A DNA stretch of 64,000 nucleotides from Trichostrongylus colubriformis. Lineage: Eukaryota; Nematoda; Chromadorea; Rhabditida; Trichostrongylidae. The notes under the pieces were generated by a model. The model was not told where the DNA came from and searched no databases. It saw only the letters and a program-made list of their open reading frames with translations. The translations under genes were made by a program, and so were the position numbers. The stretch lies in NCBI GenBank assembly GCA_963978905.1, contig OZ022257.1:35245919-35309918 (forward strand), written 5' to 3'. Of this stretch, positions 34,011 through 45,125 are shown one piece after another (the stretch's first letter is position 1; each line of letters begins with the position of its first letter).

Positions 34011-34137
34011 TACAGTCCAGTTCCCGAAGGCTGGCAGGGCGTGGCCTACAGAGTTGGGTGAGAGTGTGTGGCGGGGTGAGAGAGATCGATACAAATCCGT
34101 AGGCCTCGCCCTGCCAGCCGTCGGGAAATGGACTGTA
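34011..34137. mobile_element. Palindromic MITE, TACAGTCC family, copy 4
   Basis: TA-CAGTCCAGTTCCCGAAGGC and the inverse CCGTCGGGAAATGGACTG-TA form the ends. Inner arms are GGCAGGGCGTGGCCTACAGA and CGTAGGCCTCGCCCTGCC. TA on both sides. Confidence 0.85.
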
Positions 34138-35219
34138 ACAGCTATCTTCAGCGTGAACATAGGGCTACAGTAATCTTAAGTGGCCTGAATTTTGTGGCCT
34201 TTTCACAAACCCACATCGGATTTGACACAACTAGTCAGTGCTATTAGAAATCACATTCCAGTGAGTTGTTAAGTAATTTATTTTCCGCCATCATTATTCT
34301 CACACTGGGAGTCACCTGTTATTCTACTGAAGTCGGACCGTTAAAACGATTTCAGCTATGTTGATGAAAGCTTATGTTGCCTGGTCAGCCTTTGTTTCTA
34401 GCCTGCCTCCTTCTTGCCTTCAGCTAAGAAAAATGGAAGGTACTTGCTCCGTCTGCGGTAGTTTCTCGTAATGAAGGCAACATAGTCACCTTTCCCGAAA
34501 GGGATTCAATACAGTCACCTCATGAGTGGGAAGGAGGACAGTGAGAGGGTTCACCGGGCGAAGAGCCATCACGGGGTATCTTCGAAAGTAGTAATCATTA
34601 AGCATGTGAGGAATGCGACTCAATTACTCGAAAAGAGTTCTTTGATAGATGAAAATTCAGTCAAGCATATTCGTGAGGTAGCCGAACACGTGATGCTGTT
34701 CGCGCACACAAACGCGGCGTAGGATTGCAGATGCCGGTGAATCAATCTGGAAATTATGTAGGACTGGATAAGAAAGCAATTCTTCACGAGCTCACCCAGA
34801 GGGGCGTAAGGGAGGTTGGAGGGACGGCACCTATGTCCGCGCTGCCGGCTTCTGCCTAGTACCACCCCTCGTTCATACACAAGTGTAGTCTTTTGTCTAA
34901 GCCTTAGCGAGAGAGGGCAGAAGCTCCCATCCCCTTCTAATGCTTAGGCAGAACACAAAACACATTGCAAAGCACCAGTTGCCGAACACTGTGGATGGAG
35001 TGCCCTCCACTCCCCCACCCCAATCACGTACGCACTCATACAGACGCCCTCACCCCACCCTCCAGATTGTCGAAGTTCGTTTCCAAAATTCTGTGTCAAT
35101 TTGGGTTATTCGGCGTAAAGTGTGTTGTGAATGTGATAGTGCGCTAGGAGCATTTCGAAATTCGCGTCACTTAGGAGTACTGTCGGCCTTAGTTGATGCT
35201 GAAGACAGCCGGCTGGTGC
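34138..35219. other. Intergenic sequence, nothing recognised
   Basis: Frames of 60-94 codons exist on both strands but none has a domain. No repeat structure identified. Confidence 0.4.
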
Positions 35220-36540
35220 GGTGACGGTTGGCAAACACGGTCAGTAGGGCCACTGAGTCACGCGGTGACCATGCACATCCCTTAAACGGTTCTCTATAAC
35301 TGTTTTCTCTAGAGATAACAACGGAATAAACTTTAAGGAGGATGGGATTCATATGAACCAATTGTCTGAGTGATTTATGTCACAGGGCGAGGGCCACAGG
35401 GTCGCAGGCCTAGGTCGAGCCGTGTGTCCCAACCTACACCCCCGGCTGGCGAGAGCAAACCGTTGACTGTCATGATTCTACTCTGTTCGGGGGGGAGCGG
35501 GGGGGGGGGGGGGGGGGCGGTCATTGTCGCACTGTCGTCCCTCACTCGGAACCGTTCTACAGTAATTACTTCGTATACTGAGTGTGTTTTAACATAGGCA
35601 TCACTTTAGGGGAGTTTCCCCTGAACTAAGGGTTGGGCTAAAATCCCAGTCAAAAATAACGCCGGACACCGAGCTCAGTGGAATGGGCCTCCCAACTACA
35701 TTGGGAGCGCTAGTATCGCGCGGTTACTTGTTGCCTTCTAATATTTGCTTAGCTATGGCCAGCGATGCGCATGTTCTGGAGGAAAGGGAGGTCCGCTTCG
35801 GCCATGACGCACGCACATGGACTCCCACCCACAGCTTTGTATTGATCTCGAAACGCCCTCGATCAATAGTTGGCAGTGTGCCCGTAGCACGCGCTTATCC
35901 TATACATAGCTGGATTCGTTGCAGGCGAAACGCAACGTCCGTTCCAAGACGTCTATGGCCGCTCAGTCAGGTTGGTTTGCTTGTTTGTTGTTTGTTTTTT
36001 GTGAGTTGTTTATCCCTTTCGAGTTCGCCAACGTTTCTCGTTTTTCTCTTTTCATGTTATTTTTTTTCTTAATTGAGTTATTGGACTCTATTTTGTCAAG
36101 TTCACTCAATATTCTTTATTTTTATTATTTTGTGCTTTTCTATCGGTTGCGCAGACCCTAATGGAAGGGGGAACATCATCCCCTACTGTTTGTGGAATAT
36201 TTCGTGTTTCCACTGTAACTGATGGTGATCGCCGGTAAACCGTCAAGGTGTGGTTGACCCCTGCTTATTTTAACCAATTATCTCTGGGATTATAGCCATG
36301 TGTCAAGATTTTTTGGTGCTACGCACGCTGTTGTCCCTCACTTGGAAGCGTTCCACATCATCAGTTTGTATACTCCAGTGTATATTCTTATGAGAGCCTT
36401 ACTTTCGTGAAATATTAGGGGAGTAAGAGCTTCCCCCCAAACTAAAGCTTATGCTAAAAACCTAGGCGAAAAAGCGCCGGACGCCGAGCTTATTGGAGTG
36501 CCCCTCCCCTCAACTACATTAGCACCGATGCACCGATTCT
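35220..36540. repeat. Pair of diverged dispersed repeats
   Basis: Two related blocks lie in direct orientation, about 35520-35720 and 36320-36530. Both have a GTCCCTCACT(C/T)GGAA(C/G)CGTTC word, then TTAGGGGAGT, then GCCGGAC(A/G)CCGAGCT and CCTCCCAACTACATT-like sequence. A further related block (GGTCGCAGGCC...GTGTCCCAACTT) links 35380-35440 to 39125-39170, in the same order. The family is not identified. Confidence 0.5.
35489..35520 (+). repeat. G-tract
   Basis: A G-rich run of about 32 bases with an uninterrupted stretch of 17 G. It lies within the dispersed repeat block. Confidence 0.9.
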
Positions 36541-37081
36541 TTTTTTTCTTTTGCTGGCAACAATCTGTTGTTCGTTCATCACTCTTCATAACGGCCGGAC
36601 CCAGTTGGAGCATCACAGCTCCAGCTTGAATAGGCGTGGAATAAAGAATGATGGTCACATTATCATGCTACCAGCTGAGCTATCGCACAGTCCTGCGCAA
36701 GACGCATGGTGAATTCTTTTTTTTTTGAATAGTCAATCTGGTCAATTGATATCGAAGAAGTCCATATCGCAATATTCTACACTGTGATAAGCGCAGTTAT
36801 TGCGCGCAAGCCGTGCTGGTGTTTCCTCAGAGATTCATCACTATTCAAAATTCATAGCTCAGAGGTAGAAACATCCTCACTGGCTTTGGACTGCGAACCA
36901 TGTTCACTTGCTGAGCATTTGGTACTTGGGCCCTATCGTTGTTGATAATTCATTTGTGTGCCACTGCATACACATCTGCCACCTTTCGAAGTGCGGATTG
37001 TTTAGCGGTGAATATCCTTTATCACCAACGATATCGAATATCGGACTGGGAACGAGACTTGGTGGTCAGGTCACTTAAATT
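36541..37081. other. Intergenic; two weak tRNA A-box look-alikes
   Basis: The minus strand near 36670-36700 reads GATAGCTCAGCTGGTAGCAT, a tRNA-like A-box, but no B-box follows. The plus strand near 36855-36870 reads CATAGCTCAGAGGTAGAAAC with only a poor B-box. Neither is called as a tRNA. Confidence 0.4.
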
Positions 37082-37099
37082 GGGGGAGGGGGGGGGGGG
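37082..37099 (+). repeat. G-tract
   Basis: A run of about 18 bases, G with one A. Confidence 0.9.
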
Positions 37100-37184
37100 A
37101 GTAAGCGCAGATTTTCACCGAAGCTCCTTCCATCCCTGAGCTCAGGCTGAAATTCACATCCCTCCCTTCTGCATGAGAAAGCAA

Positions 37185-37280
37185 CTACGAGAGCGTCTGT
37201 TTCATCTGCTTTCGCCTAAGCCGGGGGGGGGGGGGGGAACTAGGCTTAGGTTAAAGCAGATGAAACAGATGCTCTCGTAG
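37185..37280. repeat. Inverted repeat with a 15-G loop
   Basis: CTACGAGAGCGTCTGTTTCA at 37185 pairs with TGAAACAGATGCTCTCGTAG ending 37280. The stem continues through CATCTGCTTTCGCCTAAGCC on the left against GGCTTAGGTTAAAGCAGATG on the right. The loop starts with 15 consecutive G (37223-37237). The arms are about 38 bp with few mismatches. No coding or RNA gene function is evident. Confidence 0.85.
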
Positions 37281-39635
37281 ATGAGAGAGGAGGGTCCCCC
37301 AAATTAGAGGAAGTAGAAGGAGTCGCTATGCCCCTGTGAAACTCGGTGTGCTTCCTTGTCTGTTAGAGATTTTGGATTAGTACCTGTGTAGCTATTGTAG
37401 AATTTGTGGCCAGCTCAAATTTAGCGGAGGGATTTCCGTGCTCAAATGCGCTCTCTACACCCGAGTGCGTCTTTAGTTTTTTTTTTCGAGACTTTTGATG
37501 AATTACTGCAGTGATAGCGGTTTCTTCCGAGTTGCCTCTGTAATTTCATGCTCGGTGGAAGGCACTTTCGATACCTTTCTTGGTCAGTAAAGCCTGTGTT
37601 GTAACTATACCATTTATGTTTTTTACCACTTCATTGTTTTTGCATTACATGTGGCTCACAGCACGAAAAGTCATGAGTTGTACCTCGAATTTGGATTCAA
37701 CACCATATATGTTTTTGACAATATTGTCACATCACATCAATTAGGTTTGTTGCAAGCCTTGGCCGCGGTCATTTCAATCTCAGAAAGTCATCGTTCTGCT
37801 GCACGACTATCTTCCGCATCTTGCATGGTGCAGTGATTTGTGTATATAACGTCTTTTATATGCATGCCTCGCTGCATCTTACAAACGACCAAGTGGGATA
37901 GCCTACTGATATTCACTGGCTTTAAGCCTTCAGTTTTTTATAGGCCTGCTTCCCCATCCATCATTTAAGGAATGGAAAGTCACTTTCGCTGTAGCTACAT
38001 CCTCTGTCGCTCCAAACTTATATTGCCACTTCATGGTCCTCGTGAGCATAATCAAACATAAATTTCAGTGGTGGCCGAGATAATTATGCGATTCAATAGG
38101 TCTTGAAGGAGAGCGGGGTGTCACCAAGTGAAAAAAGGACAGTTCATGTTTGTTGCGGGTCTGTATCGGTGGAAGCAGAACGTTTGCGTTTTGGTTTTGC
38201 GTGCTGGTGACAAGCATTTAACTGGCGCGTGTACAGGTATTCCAAACTTCAAATTTGACATACTTGCGTTTGATTTATTGCTCGGATTTCGTCGAATATC
38301 GGTTATAAGTGACGCGAAAATCACAATGACGACATGTAAACCTTCAAGCCTCCATGTAGTATTTCCCTATATCGAAATCCTAAATTTTACTGCCTTTTTA
38401 TGTCTCTGTCATCAAACCACTGAAGATAATGTTTGCAACTACTGATGTAAACATTGTTTTTTTTCTGTTTTTTATTTTTTTGTCCAATGTCCGTTCCACA
38501 TATTCTAATGGGCGTTTTCTCTCAATGTTAAAATTCTTCTCCAGTTCATTGCTCAAAGAAATGAAATTTATTGATATGTTTTCGCTGATTCTACAGCTTC
38601 GTATTCCTGTGTAGTGTAAACACGTTTTCGAACTACATATCGAGTGGGTTGACTTTGTAATGGCAAAAAATTCTTCCATTTCTTTTCTGCAAGAATGCTA
38701 CTATGCAATGGAAATGTGGGGGTGACGGTTAGGACACGCGGCCCAGCAGAGCCGTCAGCTCATGCGCTGAATATGGCCATCCCTTTAACGTGTTCTCTGT
38801 AATAGTTTTCCTTAGATATTTTGAAAGCGAGTAGTCCATTGTACGAATATTAAAATGAATAGAATACCCAATCGAGTAGACAGTGTGATACTTCACTTCA
38901 ATAATCTTCTCGGAGGTACGGATAGCCTCATTTAAATTTTTTCTCATTTAAAAAAATCACCTTCTTTGAGTATTATGATACGGTAGCATCACGCACTCAT
39001 GAGTACAGCGGAATAGCTTCGTACATGAACAAGATATTCGAGTAATCAGTGTCAGTGTCACAAAACCAAAAGCCACAAAAAGTCACAAAACCAGAGTGAG
39101 TGTCACAAAACCAAAAGTCAAGCAGATTGTGACAGGGTCGCAGGCCGAGGTCAAAATTGTGTCCCAACTTTCACCCAGAATATGGCATGAGCAGCTCCTG
39201 ATTTAGGCGGCGGTCGCTTGCCGGACGATGTCTACCGCAAGATTCGAGCAGTCGATCAAGGTACGAGCACACTTACACAGGCAGGGCTGCAAGGACTCAG
39301 CGCTAGGATATTGGACAAGTAATTGTTTTTTCTTTTCCATTACATTTGAGGCTTCGTGCGGTATTTTCGCCATCGCTCAGCCTTGTGTGTATGAGGCTTC
39401 CAGATTTTCCAACCAGCGGCTTTAACAATGTCAAACCTCATTCTTGCATTTCGATTTTTGTTAGAATGATTGTTTACTAAGTCAGCTCAGTTCTGAAGCG
39501 ATTACATCTCGACGTTCTTTTTAAAAGTGCTCTTCTAGACTCATATACAAAATCGAAATGTCAAATCGATTTCTTTACTGTGCTGAACAATGATTCCTTT
39601 GCCATTCAACACACAGTCTCTCCCTGTTGCTGCAG
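37281..39635. other. Sequence upstream of the PDZ gene, no exon recognised
   Basis: The first coding exon(s) and the promoter of the PDZ gene should lie in or before this stretch, but I could not pick one out. A short tandem-like block of GTGTCACAAAACCAAAAG words lies at about 39050-39120. Frames of up to 105 codons near 38128-38445 show no domain. Confidence 0.4.
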
Positions 39636-39839
39636 ATCTAAATCAGTGAGTAAGAATATTGATTGTTATAGGTCGGATACGCGATACCCAAACTCGAATG
39701 AGGTCTACACGCAGCAGCTGATCGAAATCATAAAGAAACCTGGTCAGTCGCTTGGTCTCTATCTGAGGGAAGGAAATGGTATTGACAGAACTCACGGCGT
39801 GTTCGCTAGCCGGTTTGGAGAGAACTCGGAATTGGAAAA
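39636..39839 (+). CDS. syd-1: syd-1-like gene, PDZ exon 1 (partial gene)
   Basis: Encodes the first half of a PDZ domain. After ...[10 protein letters not shown] comes the carboxylate-binding loop [11 protein letters not shown], followed by [15 protein letters not shown]. The exon starts after TTGCTGCAG and ends ...GGAAAA before GTGAGT, in phase 2. A second in-frame acceptor (TTATAG, exon start 39672) would shorten it by exactly 12 codons, so alternative acceptor use is possible. PDZ domains bind C-terminal peptides. The LGLYLREG and DDVV..SIPRRL signatures fit SYD-1/RhoGAP100F, a presynaptic scaffold with PDZ, C2 and RhoGAP-like domains that organises active zones. The PDZ call is firm; the orthology is inference. 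The start codon is upstream and not found. Confidence 0.8.
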
Positions 39840-40414
39840 GTGAGTCATTTGGCTCGCACTATCACCTTCCTTTTCTTTATCGATAGAAAGTCATGCTCGA
39901 TCAACTTTTCTCTATTGATTTTTCTTTTCTCTATTGATTTTTCTTAGTATCCGTTATTCTTATTTGTGCAGTGCGCTTCCCTTTTTTGAGATCAGCGAAA
40001 TAGCTTCCCCCGTCTGTTCTTTCTGTTTGCTGCATGCATTAAAATCAAGTCTGCGGTGTGTCCGAACTTCCCTTTATGTATATGAGGTTCTTTATCGTCA
40101 ATCTTTCATATAACCCATTAACTACATATATCTGTCACGTCAGTAATTATGCAGTGCACGCCCTGTAATTTCCAGCCGCTTTGTTGGTAAATGCCTTCGC
40201 ATCGGCGAAATAATCATGTGTAGTTGGGAACTTTTTCAAATAATACCAACAACACGACGAGCCCCTCTAGCTTTGCTGTTGTGACTTCAAATGAAAGCGT
40301 CTTCACCTTTCTGCTTTCACTTACTCACTCCTCATTTCGGCCCAGTTACACCTATCAATCGTTGCTCGTCTACCACGGCTTCGTGTAGAGATTTTCTTAT
40401 GGATTGTGTTGCAG

Positions 40415-40540
40415 ATATGGTGACGTAATTCGACCTGGAGACGAGATTCTTTCCATTAATAACGTCGAGGTTTCGTCAATGTCTATAGACGATGTCGTGC
40501 TCATATTAAGCATCCCACGGAGACTTCTCCTACGGATACG
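40415..40540 (+). CDS. syd-1: syd-1-like gene, PDZ exon 2
   Basis: Completes the PDZ domain with [19 protein letters not shown] and then [20 protein letters not shown]. It holds the GD.I..GDEIL.VN..........VV..I pattern of PDZ strands and the second helix. It starts after TGTGTTGCAG, ends before GTGATT and is 126 nt (phase 2 in, phase 2 out), joining exon 1 without a break. The minus-strand frame across it is a shadow. Confidence 0.88.
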
Positions 40541-40695
40541 GTGATTGCTCTTACGTGGTATTTTCGGAATTCTTGGAATATATTGATATCGTGGTTTGTA
40601 ATAATAGCAATTCTTCAACCTAATAATGCAGCCCCCTTACCGGTTTCTTTGGCTGTTTCTTATTTCACAACAAACTAATTATTCGTTTATTCAAG

Positions 40696-40768
40696 GTATG
40701 TGAAGCATCGGCGAGATCAGCAGACTGCAACGAAATCGTCTGAGCGCCCTGTAGTCGTCTTTCACAAG
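40696..40768 (+). CDS. syd-1: syd-1-like gene, exon 3, basic region after PDZ
   Basis: Follows TTTATTCAAG, ends before GTAAAT and encodes YVKHRRDQQTATKSSE then RPVVVFHK. The basic stretch follows directly after the last PDZ strand. Phase 2 in, phase 0 out; 73 nt. Too short to be noticed without its neighbours, but the phases on both sides fit exactly. Confidence 0.78.
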
Positions 40769-42169
40769 GTAAATGCGTCATTCTTCTATTGTTCATTTTT
40801 CGTTGCTTCCTAATGAGCTTCTTGTTTTTAGTATTGTAGTATTCAAAAACTTCTGACCAGCGGTTGTTTTGTGTTTTTTGTAAGACAAGACGAAGGTTTT
40901 TCTCTACGCTAGAATTTCATGAGGTCTCATGTGTTCTTTGATAACCAGCGGAGAATTCAGAAATACGATGCCATATGTGTGTCCGTATTTGCCACAAATG
41001 CAACCTTTGCACATTACACGAAGTTCTTCGAATCACGCACACACACTGACATGACAACTATGTGCAAGAAAAAATAGTAGCGGCACAAGAGTAGTAGGTA
41101 CTGAAAAAAAGCGAAGTGAAAACTTATGGTAACTATAACACAAACTCTTCACAGCATTCGTCGAATAACAGCGTGCTACGGTAAGAAACGAGCGAAACAA
41201 GAGAAGTTGAAATGGAAAGTAATACAGTCTGGTGCTAGAGCATCACTCGAAGACGAGTCTGAGATAAGGCTGCAAGGAAGTGAATGGTACAGGGAGCGAT
41301 TACGTTCTCCCCACATTTTAAGCGTTTTTTCGCAAATGAACAGCTCTCTAGCTTCATTGGGTAGTTAAAGATAATACATTCCTGTCATATTGCCATCGAT
41401 ATTTTCGAAACAAAAATGTCTTCAAATTAAAAAATGGGGTGGGACAATTCGATTTTTCTAATTCGCCCCGAGGGTGTAGATGGAGTGGTGAAAAGTAACG
41501 CCACTCATGTTCTTATCCTGTAGTAATCAGCTTCTTAACTGTCCTTCCAAGCCAACAAGGCGTTTGAGCCGAATCGCATACAACTGCTACTACATTTCAA
41601 GTGGACCGAGAATATGTGGCTCATACCAAAATACTCATTGATGTCATTTATTTACTTCAGTGAGCATGCTGTAGTGGTAGGGCATTGACTACTCACATGT
41701 TTATCTGAATCTTTTCTTACTCATCCTTCGAAGCGAGTTGAAATGCGTATCGAAATGAATCAGTCTACGCTATGAGTTCATTTCTCATTGCTCATTTTCC
41801 GTTTCATGCAATCCATTATTGTGCTAGCGCTGATACTCTCGAAATACCTTGCTTTTCTTTCGTTACAAACAGCCGGCTGTAAGAGGTGGTTATATCATGA
41901 ACCTGTCATAGAACCATACACTTACCAGTCAGGCTCGTGAACGCATTAAGAAAATGTTTCAGGTGAAACGTACTTCATTTGCTTTCAGGAGAAAGCGAGT
42001 GAAATGCCGCTTACTGCTGCCTTCTCAGATTCTCGTAGTTAGTGTTGGTATCAGCTTCTCGTAGCTTTTCGAGTGATTAAGGGAACTCGTCGTCATTTGA
42101 AAAGCTGCGAGGATTCGACCTCTTGGGCGAAACTGGTATCTTGACTTTTGATTAGTTGGGGTATTTCAG
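40769..42169. other. Intron 3 of the syd-1-like gene
   Basis: An 80-codon frame (41126-41368) with basic composition is open here but has no domain, and its neighbours join in phase without it. A weak A-box look-alike lies near 41665. Nothing else seen. Confidence 0.5.
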
Positions 42170-42271
42170 TTTGAAGAACGATCTGACGAATCAGCGAGTG
42201 GCTCGATTCTCACGCAACCAACACCAACCGCTCACACATGGTTGGGTAAAAAGGCGCGGCAACAGCAACAG
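42170..42271 (+). CDS. syd-1: syd-1-like gene, exon 4, linker
   Basis: Starts after GGGGTATTTCAG and encodes FEERSDESASGSILTQPTPT followed by AHTWLGKKARQQQQ, up to the donor CAG-GTACGC. It is 102 nt, phase 0 on both sides, so it fits exon 3 directly. The composition is Ser/Thr/Pro- and then Gln-rich, as expected of a disordered linker. An internal donor (TTGG-GTAAAA, after 42244) could produce a shorter alternative form. Confidence 0.7.
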
Positions 42272-42392
42272 GTACGCAAGAGAAAGCATTTTTGCTCGGC
42301 TGTTCGTTTTTCTCGAAAGTTGTCTACTTTCTTCGACTGTTTTGTGAGCTATTTTGACTTCATGCTCTTGTTTTTATCTCAGAATAGGTCAG

Positions 42393-42434
42393 CAAGTGGT
42401 CATTACTTCTGCTGCTCCTGGCCCTTATGTAAAG
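42393..42434 (+). CDS. syd-1: syd-1-like gene, exon 5, small linker exon
   Basis: A 14-codon exon, QVVITSAAPGPYVK, between the acceptor AATAGGTCAG and the donor AAAG-GTCAGC, phase 0 on both sides. It is chosen because the reading looks protein-like and the phase matches exon 4. Two other acceptors just upstream (TTATCTCAG and GAATAG) would need different phases. An exon this small is the least certain of the set. Confidence 0.5.
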
Positions 42435-44359
42435 GTCAGCACAAGCGATTTCCAAGGGCAATCATTTCATTAGTGTATTCGTTTGACACGACTGCTTGTA
42501 TGGAAATTATGTGTGTATTTTTAAAGTTTCGAAAGTATAGGGTTCCCCTTTCGGTTTCTGAGCAACCCGATTAAACGAAAGATTTATGATAGCTGCTGTA
42601 TAGCGTGAACGCTCGTGCTCAAAACAATTTAATAGTAGAACAGTCTCTTAGCTACACAAATGTCAGCACTGGTTGGATTTCTGATAGGTGTTTATCTCAT
42701 TCGTGTATGTAGAATATGAAGGACGTTCTCTAATCTCTCGATTTTGGAGAAATCAAAACGGCTCCACATTTCTATTGCCCCTTTATTGGTTTCCATCAGT
42801 TTTGTGGTGTGGTTATCGGTAAACTGACTTTTCCTCGATATAGTTTCTCCAGAATGTATAATCAAGCTGCATACTATTTTGTGGGAGAAAGATGCGTCTG
42901 CAGCTCATTCACTTTTTTTAAAAATCTTTTTCGTCTGACGTTGTCTGTTCATTTTTTCAGCGTAGGCGCAGAATACTTCTGCTCGGAAATTTCAGCTAAT
43001 CTTCCAACTCTGTTTGCTTAGAGTGTGGTAAAAAGAGTTGTGCTTCACTCATGAGAAATCACCACTTGGTAGTACATCGGAAAAATAGATTACACTGAAG
43101 GATGTAAGCATGTCGGAAGTCGTCGTTCAAGTGCTAAGGAGAAGAAATGGAGAAAATGCTCGCATTTTTCATGCTTCAAATGATCAAACGTAGATACGAA
43201 GAAAAACGTGTGGATCGTGCCTGGAGGCAAATTCGGTGCCATGGATTTTTGGAAGCTCCAATAATTAGTTCAATGGTTTAGTATTCCCCAGACTGTTAAT
43301 CCCTTTTTCTTCTCGTTCAGTTAGGTAAGGTAAAGTCCACTGAGGGGATGCATGTAGTCTACCTTGTGATACTTGGTTTTGTTCACTGTGGTGCTTTCCT
43401 TTTGAAATCATTAGTGCGCCGGCTACAACTGAAAAGAGGTGGAAAACTTCTCTCGGCGTCGGCACCCTTGCTCCGAACGTTGCCGTCCGTATGCTACATA
43501 TCGTTTGTTTGCTAAGATCCATGCAGAGCGTAGGGAACGAACCACGTTCCACATTCTGTCATCATTCGTTACTTATCACTGAAGCTGTGATACGTGGCCA
43601 TGAATTCCGCTCATGTGTAGCTCAATAATGTTAATTTCTCACTATGAAGTCTAGTTAAATACAGCTTGTGTCTTTCGAAGTCGACAGTTACAACCTTTTA
43701 AATTTCAAACCAGCTAGTCCATCGTTTCCGATTGCTCCGGCGCGCAATATGAGCCGGATCTACTTATATTGCGTAGCTTGAATAACTGACCAATTCATGG
43801 CTTTCATTCATGCATGACATACTTTGTAGAGTTATTTCATGTTGATTCTCGGCGTTCGCTAATGACTCTCCTTTTAGACAAACACTCCCCTTTCACTAGT
43901 CAGACAGCCTTTGGAGGGCGGCTTCAAGCCATAAATTTCGAGAGATCACCATTTTGTTCTTTATGGCTCGGTTTTGGGTCCGAAAACGGTCGGCATAATC
44001 CCATGAGTTAAGGGGAATCATGCGGGTTGAATTCATGAATTTATTAATATCGAACGGAATCGTCTTCAAGCATGCGTATGAATGGTCAAGATATTAAGCC
44101 CACCGGCAACTCTTTTTGAGAACGATTTTTTTTTGTCTGTTTCTCAAGCTTGTGCACGAAATACTATGGTTATTCGTTCCTCGTGGTTCAATTAATCTTG
44201 AAAGGATTCAAAAACTCATGAACGGCAATTTTCACATCTTCGCATTGTGTACTTTTTTGAATTGCTTGCAAACGCATTAACTGCTTTCTTTGTTCACAAA
44301 CTGCAAGGAACGTGTACGGGTCCGGAAATGGAGTCTGATCGATAGTATCCACCGAAGTA
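42435..44359. other. Intron 5 of the syd-1-like gene, first part
   Basis: No exon, repeat or RNA gene recognised. The intron as predicted runs from 42435 to 56545, about 14 kb, and may hide exons that I could not recognise. Confidence 0.4.
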
Positions 44360-45125
44360 TTAGGTTGTAAGGAAAGTTTTGACCTGTACTGCAATTTCAA
44401 CTTTAGGAGATCATAACGCGGCTCACTCTGCATATTTTCTCACAGAGCAAGCACCACTCTATTCTCTACAGTTCTGACAAGCTTCTGCACACTTGAATAT
44501 CTCATTTTGATGAAAGGCTGACGATTTCTTCCGCGCGAAAGCAAGAAAAAGTCGACTCCAGACCACCATTCTTTCTGAATAGAGTGCTACTGAAGGAGCT
44601 GTTCAGATGTTTGGGAAAGCTGGGCTAAGTTGGCGCTAGATCTGGTGAATGTGATGGACGAGTAGGGGCCTCATCCTGCAACTGGTTCAGTTGCTGGAAG
44701 ACAGTTTGTGGAAAATGCGCTCGCGCATAGCTGCTCCGAGGGGTCGCGCGGCATCATTCTTTGGAATTTTTTTTTTCAAATTGATGCTACTTGAGGTGGT
44801 TGACTAAGTTTGTTCGTTGTGGGCCAATACTAGTGGATATCGCCTGCAAGTATGGACGCTCATCGCTTTTTGCCGTTTTTGTTAAAGCCATTTGATCAAT
44901 TGGAAATTCAAGCAAGTCGTTCTCATTTCTGCACTTGTGAAACCAGGGACAAAGTGTCCCATCAATGCTTCACCCCCTCCTCTTGCAGTATCCACATGTG
45001 GCTACTTTTGCTGGAACTAGATTAAACAAGGACTCATGAAGTAAAGTCAACCAAAAGTGCCATTTTCGCAGAACTTTGAAATTTACCTAGTAATTCAAAA
45101 ACCTTGTGACATTCCAATAGTATGT
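44360..45125 (-). mobile_element. mariner element, family 2, decayed (copy 1)
   Basis: It starts with TTAGGTTGTAAGGAAAGTTT after a TA, the same end as the copy at 58923. On the minus strand, near 44640-44670, a broken frame gives HSPDLAPT, the mariner SPDLAP-D signature, followed by a stop. The 59.4 kb copy matches through to about 45100. The opposite end is not recognisable, so the right limit is approximate. Confidence 0.65.

Noticed and set aside
35683..36072. 129-codon plus-strand frame with a hydrophobic C-terminus
   Set aside because: The hydrophobic tail comes from a T-rich stretch, its start lies in a dispersed repeat, and no family resemblance is visible.
41640..41700. tRNA A-box look-alike (GCTGTAGTGGTAGGGC)
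   Set aside because: No B-box at usable spacing and no pairing stems.
42383..42434. Alternative start of exon 5 at 42383 after TTATCTCAG
   Set aside because: In phase 0 it gives an unconvincing Cys-rich reading, and the protein-like frame would need phase 2; the acceptor at 42392 fits exon 4.
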